Positions 6,739-10,325 of a DNA stretch of 10,325 nucleotides are shown in pieces; within the stretch, counting starts at the first letter, position 1, and each line of letters starts with the position of its first letter. The stretch covers positions 1 to 10,325 of the forward strand of contig CAZUZD010000225.1 in assembly GCA_964624465.1 (NCBI GenBank), in the 5' to 3' direction. The DNA is from CAZUZD01 sp964624465. GTDB lineage: Bacteria > Planctomycetota > Planctomycetia > Isosphaerales > Isosphaeraceae. A model generated the notes under the pieces. The model did not search any database and was not told the origin of the DNA. It saw only the letters and a list, made by a program, of their open reading frames with translations. The position numbers were made by a program, and so were the translations under genes.

Positions 6739-7794
6739 ATGTTCGGGCGGAAGAAGCGACTCACGGATTACGCCAACTGCGCCGGGTGAGCGGGCAAGAT
6801 TCCCCCTGCGGGGATCGCGCAGGTCCTGCGCGAGTTGCCAGCCCGGGTGCACGATGCGAACTGGCTCGTCGGGGCCGAGACCTTCGACGACGCCGGGGTG
6901 TATCGCCTTGCGCCCGACCTGGCCCTGGTGCAGACGCTCGACTTCTTCCCGCCGCTGGTCGATGACCCCGAGACCTTCGGCCGGATCGCTGCCACCAACG
7001 CCCTGTCCGACGTCTACGCCATGAACGGCCGCCCGCTGACGGCCATGAACATCGTCGGGTTCCCCGACGACCAGCTCGACCTGGCGATCCTGGGCGCCAT
7101 CCTCCGCGGCGCCTCGCAGCAGGTCACCGCCGCCGGCGGCGTGGTGGTGGGGGGGCACTCGGTGCGCGACGCCGAGATCAAGTTCGGCCTGAGCGTCACC
7201 GGCCTGGTCGACCCCGCCGAGCTGCTCACCAACGCCACCGCGCGGCCCGGCGACGTGCTCGTGCTGACCAAGCCGCTCGGCACGGGGTTCGTCACCACCG
7301 CCGCCAAGAAGGGCCAGTGCCCCGACGCCGCGTACGCCGCCGCCGTGGCGAGCATGACCCAGCTCAACGCCGTGGGCCGCGACGCCCTGCGCGCCGCCGG
7401 TGGGGCCCACGCGCTCACCGACGTCACCGGCTACGGCCTCGCCGGCCACGCCTTCGAGCTGGCCCAGGGCGCCGGCGTCACCGTCGTGCTCGATACCCGT
7501 TCGTTCCCCATCCTCGACGCCGCCCGCCCCCTGGCCGTGCCCCGCTTCTTCACCCGCGCCAGCCAGACCAACCGCGATTACGTCGCCGCGTTCCTCCGCA
7601 TCGAGCCCGTCGCCGACCCGATCGGCGTCGAGTTCGCCCTCGACGCCCAGACCTCCGGCGGCCTGCTCATCGCCGTCGACCCCGCCCACGTCGACCGCCT
7701 GCTCGCCGAGCTGCGCTCCCGAGGCGCCCTGGCCGCCGCCATCGTCGGACAGGTGCAACCGCGCGACGGCGCCGTGGCGCTGATCCTCGCCTGA
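6739..7794 (+). CDS. selD: Selenide, water dikinase (selenophosphate synthetase) with in-frame UGA = selenocysteine 17
   Basis: SelD makes selenophosphate from selenide and ATP, the selenium donor for Sec-tRNA and selenouridine. From the ATG at 6739 (upstream AGG at 6730-6732) the frame reads MFGRKKRLTDYANCAG, then TGA (6787-6789), then AGKIPPAGIAQVLREL, and runs unbroken to 7792-7794. With TGA read as Sec the protein has 351 residues (E. coli SelD about 347). The Sec falls at residue 17, the position of catalytic Cys17 in E. coli, and Lys20 is kept. Cys14 makes a CxxU pair. Metal/ATP-site residues are in place: ETFDDAGVY (Asp50/51), QTLDFF (Asp68), ATNALSDVYAMNG (Asn87, Asp91), GGHS (138-141), TKPLGTGF and TDVTGYGLAGH (Asp228), then the C-terminal AQTSGGLL. 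The TTG at 6835 would delete the catalytic segment and the glycine-rich loop. The alternatives are a nonsense pseudogene or a sequence error. Confidence 0.92.
6790..6832 (+). promoter_or_regulatory. Candidate bacterial SECIS element (two adjacent hairpins) after the selD UGA
   Basis: SelB recruits Sec-tRNA by binding an mRNA hairpin just 3' of the UGA. Two hairpins are visible here. In the first (6798-6816), GA-U-UCCCC pairs with GGGGAUC with one bulged U (6800), and the CUGC loop starts 16 nt after the UGA. The second (6816-6832) pairs CGCGCA with UGCGCG around GGUCC, so the apex reads AGGUCCU. That is close to the AGGUCU apical loop of the E. coli fdhF element, but it sits about 32 nt from the UGA. 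Which one, if either, binds SelB is not determined. Flanking GGCAA (6793-6797) and TTGCC (6835-6839) could close both into a junction. Confidence 0.55.
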
Positions 7795-7844
7795 ACGCGG
7801 CCCCCCTTGAGCCACCAGGCTCCCCGGCCATCGACACCGGCCCC

Positions 7845-7872
7845 GGCGGCGGCTACAACCGAGGCCGCCGCC
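7845..7872 (+). terminator. 9-bp hairpin between selD and the amidohydrolase gene
   Basis: GGCGGCGGC (7845-7853) and GCCGCCGCC (7864-7872) pair perfectly around a 10-nt loop, starting 50 nt after the selD stop and ending 28 nt before the next ATG. There is no T-run. It may separate the two transcripts or shape the amidohydrolase leader. Confidence 0.4.
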
Positions 7873-7900
7873 AGACCCGTCCACCCCGGGGATTCGCACC

Positions 7901-9268
7901 ATGCGCCGCGCCGTCTGCCACCGGTCTGCCCCCAGAATCGCCCTGGCCCTGATCGGGCTGCTCGGCACGCTGATCACGTACCCCGCGCGGGCCGATGATC
8001 CGAAGCCGGCCACCGCGGAGCCGACGACCTACGTCAAGGCCGGCCGGCTCTTCGATGGCCTGGGCGACACCTACCGGCGCGACGTCGTCATCACGATCCA
8101 GGGAAGCCGGATCCAGGCCGTGACGCCCCTGGCGGAGACGAAGATCCCGGCCGGGGCGACCGTGATCGACCTGTCGGACGCGACCGTCCTGCCGGGGCTG
8201 ATCGACTGCCACACGCACCTGGGCAACCGGGCCGATCGCTACGACGAGATCTACAAGTTCAAGGACACGCCGAACCACGCCGCGTTCGCCGCCGTGAAGC
8301 ACGCGGCCATCACCCTGCGCGCGGGGTTCACGACCGTGCGCGACGTGGGCTCGAACGCGTTCCTCGCCGCCGACCTGCGCGACTCGATCAATGAGGAGTT
8401 CGTGCCCGGCCCTCGCATCATCGCCAGCGGGCCGAGCATCAGCATGACCGGCGGGCACGGCGACCTGAACCGGTATGCCCCCCGCGTGCGGGTGCAGACG
8501 TTCCCCGCCGAGCGCGACTTCAAGATCGCCGACGGCGCCGACCAGGTGCGGCAGGTCGTGCGGGCGCAGCTCAAGCACGGCGTCGACGTGATCAAGATCA
8601 ACGCCACCGGCGGCGTGCTGTCGCGCGGCGATGCCCCGGGCGCCCCGCAGTTCACCGTCGACGAGCTGCGCGCGGCCGTCGAGGAGGCCCACGCCGGCGG
8701 CCGCAAGGTCGCCGCCCACGCGCACGGGGCCCAGGGGATCAAGAACGCGGTGACCGCCGGCGTCGACTCGATCGAGCACGGCAGCCTGATCGACGACGAG
8801 GGCATCCGCCTCATGAAGGAGCACGGCACCTGGCTGGTGGCCGACATCTACAACGACGACTACCTGCTCGGCAAGGCGATCGAGTTCAAGCTGCCGCAGG
8901 AGTCGATCGACAAGGAGCGCGCCCTGGGCCAGCTCCAGCGCGAGAACTTCGCCCGCGCCGCCGCCGCCGGAGTCCGGATCGCCTTCGGCACCGACGCCGG
9001 CGTCTACCCCCACGGCGACAACGCCAAACAGTTCGCCTACATGGTCAAGTTCGGCCTCACCCCCGCCCAGGCCCTCCGCTCCGCCACCTCCGGCGCCGCC
9101 GACCTCCTCGGCCGCTCTGCCGACCTCGGCGCCATTTCCCCCGGCCGCTACGCCGACCTGATCGCCGTCAGCGGCGACCCCCTGGCCGACGTCACCACGC
9201 TGGAGACGGTCCCCTTCGTCATGAAGGGCGGCACCGTCATCAAGGACGAACGGCACGCGGGCCGCTGA
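7901..9268 (+). CDS. Secreted metal-dependent amidohydrolase (imidazolonepropionase/Xaa-Pro dipeptidase-like)
   Basis: This is a 455-residue amidohydrolase-superfamily enzyme with a binuclear-metal TIM barrel, expected to hydrolyse an amide bond in a small exported or scavenged substrate. The ATG at 7901 follows GGGGA (7888-7892). It begins a Sec signal peptide: MRRAVCHRSAPR, hydrophobic IALALIGLLGTLITYP, and a likely cleavage ARA|DD after residue 31. The ligands are in family order: HTH (His104, His106) after VLPGLIDC, VIKINATGG with Lys232 as the probable carboxylated lysine, HAHG (His273/275), EHG (His293) and FGTDAG (Asp365). The C-terminal GRYADLIAVSGDPLADVTTLE is the typical return to the small beta-sandwich. 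Related proteins include Xaa-Pro and Xaa-Arg dipeptidases and are often misnamed imidazolonepropionase; the substrate is not predictable. Nothing visible links it to selD except shared strand. Confidence 0.88.
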   Translation: MRRAVCHRSAPRIALALIGLLGTLITYPARADDPKPATAEPTTYVKAGRLFDGLGDTYRRDVVITIQGSRIQAVTPLAETKIPAGATVIDLSDATVLPGLIDCHTHLGNRADRYDEIYKFKDTPNHAAFAAVKHAAITLRAGFTTVRDVGSNAFLAADLRDSINEEFVPGPRIIASGPSISMTGGHGDLNRYAPRVRVQTFPAERDFKIADGADQVRQVVRAQLKHGVDVIKINATGGVLSRGDAPGAPQFTVDELRAAVEEAHAGGRKVAAHAHGAQGIKNAVTAGVDSIEHGSLIDDEGIRLMKEHGTWLVADIYNDDYLLGKAIEFKLPQESIDKERALGQLQRENFARAAAAGVRIAFGTDAGVYPHGDNAKQFAYMVKFGLTPAQALRSATSGAADLLGRSADLGAISPGRYADLIAVSGDPLADVTTLETVPFVMKGGTVIKDERHAGR

Positions 9269-9286
9269 CGCCCCTCGACCCAGATC

Positions 9287-9306
9287 GTCGGGCGGACGAG
9301 CGCAGC
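9287..9306 (+). repeat. Diverged second copy of the REP-like motif
   Basis: These 20 nt match 9414-9433 at 17 of 20 positions in the same orientation, 127 bp upstream. The right half of the palindrome is degraded here (CATCTCCCCC instead of GTAATCCGAC). It lies just after the amidohydrolase stop. Confidence 0.45.
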
Positions 9307-9365
9307 ATCTCCCCCGCGACGGTTCGGTGGCCAGCACACCTGCCCCCAGTCCAAGGCATCCGGAT

Positions 9366-9389
9366 CCGGGCTCCGCACGCGGAACCCGG
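9366..9389. terminator. Imperfect hairpin between convergent genes
   Basis: CCGGG (9366-9370) pairs with CCCGG (9385-9389), and TCCGC (9372-9376) with GCGGA (9379-9383). There is one C/A mismatch and a 2-nt loop. It may act as a terminator for the amidohydrolase transcript, but no T-run follows. Confidence 0.35.
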
Positions 9390-9413
9390 GCACCCCGGCT
9401 TGATCCTGGTCCC

Positions 9414-9443
9414 GTAGGTCGGACGAGCGAAGCGTAATCCGAC
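9414..9443 (+). repeat. REP-like palindrome with GTAG head
   Basis: GTAG (9414-9417) is followed directly by GTCGGA (9418-9423) and its complement TCCGAC (9438-9443), with an AGCGAAGCG core that can fold into a small inner hairpin. A 5' GTAG next to a foldback stem is the hallmark of REP elements mobilised by RAYT (Y1-type) transposases, and closely similar GTCGGA-AGCGAAGCG-TCCGAC sequences recur in many bacterial genomes. It lies between convergent genes, a typical REP position. Confidence 0.6.
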
Positions 9444-9491
9444 GCGCCGGGTCGATCGCCTCCGCCTGGCGTGGTGCCTGGCGGGTCCTCC

Positions 9492-9509
9492 GACGGGATC
9501 CCCCCCGTC
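9492..9509 (-). terminator. Hairpin 3' of the YaiI-family gene
   Basis: GACGGG (9492-9497) and CCCGTC (9504-9509) pair over 6 bp with a 6-nt loop, starting 2 nt after the stop of the - strand gene. No T-run is seen, so strength is doubtful. Confidence 0.35.
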
Positions 9510-9511
9510 CG

Positions 9512-9967
9512 CTACACCGGGCGCCGCTTGTTGAGGGCGACGAGCACCTCGTCGAGCTTGGAGAGGAACCGCGAACGATCCGGCTTGCCGAACGGGGCGG
9601 GGCCGCCGGTGAAGGTGCCGCCCTGGCGGAGCATCTCGGAGAGGGCGCGGCCGGCGAGGGCGTCGTGGATCGAGTCGTCGGTGAACTCCCCCCCCTTGGG
9701 GCCGATCACCCGCGCGCCGACCTTGAGGCAGCGCTCGGCCAGCAGGATGTCGGCGGTCACCGCCACGTCGCTCGGTGTGACCTGCGTGACGATCCAGTCA
9801 TCGGCCGCGTCGAACCCGCCGCGGACCCAGACCATCTCGATGAGCGGGTCCTCGGGCACCCGGATCGGGTTGTTCGTGACGACGAACACCTTCACCTGGT
9901 GCCGCTTCGCCACCTTGTACGCCTCGTCCTTCACCGGGCAGGCATCGGCGTCGAGATAGATCGGCAT
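9512..9967 (-). CDS. YaiI/YqxD family (DUF188) protein
   Basis: This is a 151-residue cytoplasmic protein of the YaiI/YqxD (UPF0178, DUF188) family, which is related to PIN/NYN-type nuclease folds; its biochemical role is not established. It reads from the start MPIYLDADACPVKDEAYKVA. The motifs are DADACP (6-11), GFDAADDWIV with Asp53, 56 and 57 (51-60), TADI (71-74), TGGP (120-123) and the C-terminal DR (130-131). The acidic residues resemble a metal site. The length matches E. coli YaiI (about 150). The open frame extends upstream to 10129, but I chose 9967 because homologs begin almost exactly here (MxIxxDADACP) and the extension is Arg/Pro-rich and unlike the family. The ribosome-binding site is weak (AGG at 6-nt spacing). 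The gene converges on the amidohydrolase gene. Confidence 0.88.
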   Translation of the reverse strand: MPIYLDADACPVKDEAYKVAKRHQVKVFVVTNNPIRVPEDPLIEMVWVRGGFDAADDWIVTQVTPSDVAVTADILLAERCLKVGARVIGPKGGEFTDDSIHDALAGRALSEMLRQGGTFTGGPAPFGKPDRSRFLSKLDEVLVALNKRRPV

Positions 9968-10325
9968 GGGGAACCTGGGGCGGGCCTCGGGGTCGGTCGG
10001 TCGGGCTGGAGCGCGCCGGGCGATGACCATCATCCTACGGCCGGACTGTCGGGGCTGGCCAGAGCACCGCAAGGGTGGCCGGGGTCCCGGGTCGAGACCC
10101 CGGCGCCGCGACGTCCCGCGCTCGATCACCCCGCACGATGGGCCGGCCGCCGCCGTGCCCCGGCAGCGGGGTCACCGTTCCTCCGGGGTCTCGTCCCGGG
10201 CCCCCGGCCACCCGTCGCTCAGACCGGCACGGATGCCCAGCGAGGTGGCGACAATTTCACCGATTCTCTGTCAGAGCCTGTTGAGTTAGCTAGGTTCTCG
10301 CCCGATGCTTCGCCAGCCGGCGGGC
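9968..10325. other. 358-nt right edge without a supportable gene
   Basis: No frame on either strand shows a recognisable protein. The stretch next to 9967 should contain the promoter and leader of the YaiI-family gene, but no clear -35/-10 pair is visible. From about 10250 to 10300 the sequence becomes noticeably AT-richer (ACAATTTCACCGATTCTCTG, then TTGAGTTAGCTAGG), which could be a promoter region or a mobile-element edge. I see no tRNA. Confidence 0.4.
10078..10104. repeat. 9-bp perfect inverted repeat upstream of the YaiI-family gene
   Basis: GCCGGGGTC (10078-10086) pairs with GACCCCGGC (10096-10104) around a 9-nt loop, 111 nt upstream of the YaiI-family start. It could be a terminator for a gene beyond the right edge or a structured leader. 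The function is unknown. Confidence 0.4.

Noticed and set aside
6835..7794. selD starting at TTG 6835
   Set aside because: This start removes the catalytic residue, Lys20 and the conserved N-terminal segment, all of which are encoded in frame upstream across the TGA.
4807..8013. Antisense open frame of 1068 codons across the dehydrogenase, selD and the amidohydrolase start
   Set aside because: It has the same low-complexity composition, spans several genuine + strand genes and their gaps, and has no recognisable domain.
7853..9337. Antisense open frame of 494 codons opposite the amidohydrolase
   Set aside because: It is the mirror of a gene with all catalytic motifs intact; its translation is biased and motif-free.
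9968..10129. N-terminal extension of the YaiI-family protein from 10129
   Set aside because: The added residues are Arg/Pro-rich without similarity to the family, and homologs start at the MxIxxDADACP position.
10172..10270. Short - strand frame reading IGEIVATSLGIRAGLSDGWPG
   Set aside because: It looks protein-like, but has only 32 codons between stops, no ATG/GTG start and no known family. It could be a remnant but cannot be supported.

Overview
The window is about 10.3 kb of very GC-rich bacterial DNA. Six protein genes are supported, five on the + strand and one on the - strand at the right end. The best lineage guess is a planctomycete, probably Isosphaerales- or Gemmatales-like. The grounds are a LEPR-ALL type motif near the N-terminus of a secreted dehydrogenase, an FG-GAP/ASPIC-UnbV lipoprotein, very high GC, and long stop-free antisense frames. 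This is inference; no rRNA or marker gene is present.

Layout. Positions 1-2714 hold the end of a sugar-type ABC uptake operon: a substrate-binding protein cut by the left edge, joined by an ATGA overlap to an unusually long RbsC-type permease. A perfect 13-bp hairpin follows. Positions 2799-4529 encode a lipoprotein with seven FG-GAP calcium-loop repeats and a C-terminal ASPIC/UnbV domain. Positions 4530-4764 are noncoding, with an AT-richer promoter-like patch, an 18-bp near-palindrome and a leader hairpin. Positions 4765-6561 encode a LEPR-motif glucose/sorbosone-dehydrogenase-like beta-propeller with C-terminal Ig-like and His-rich domains.

The main discovery is at 6739-7794. This is selD (selenide, water dikinase), whose catalytic position 17 is an in-frame TGA (6787-6789) where E. 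coli SelD has Cys17. The frame is conserved upstream of the TGA (LTDYANCAG) and downstream (AGKIPP), and Lys20 is intact. The gene is therefore best read as a selenoprotein of 351 residues. Ordinary ORF calling stops at the TGA and loses the catalytic N-terminus. Two hairpins immediately downstream are candidates for the bacterial SECIS element.

Positions 7901-9268 encode a secreted metal-dependent amidohydrolase. It converges with a - strand YaiI/YqxD-family (DUF188) gene at 9512-9967. Between them lie terminator-like hairpins and a REP-like palindrome with a GTAG head, plus a diverged second copy. The right edge (9968-10325) has no gene I can support.

The genes do not form a single pathway. 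Carbohydrate uptake and sugar oxidation are compatible with a polysaccharide-degrading heterotroph, but no direct link is visible. The selD gene implies that selA, selB and a tRNA-Sec lie elsewhere in the genome.
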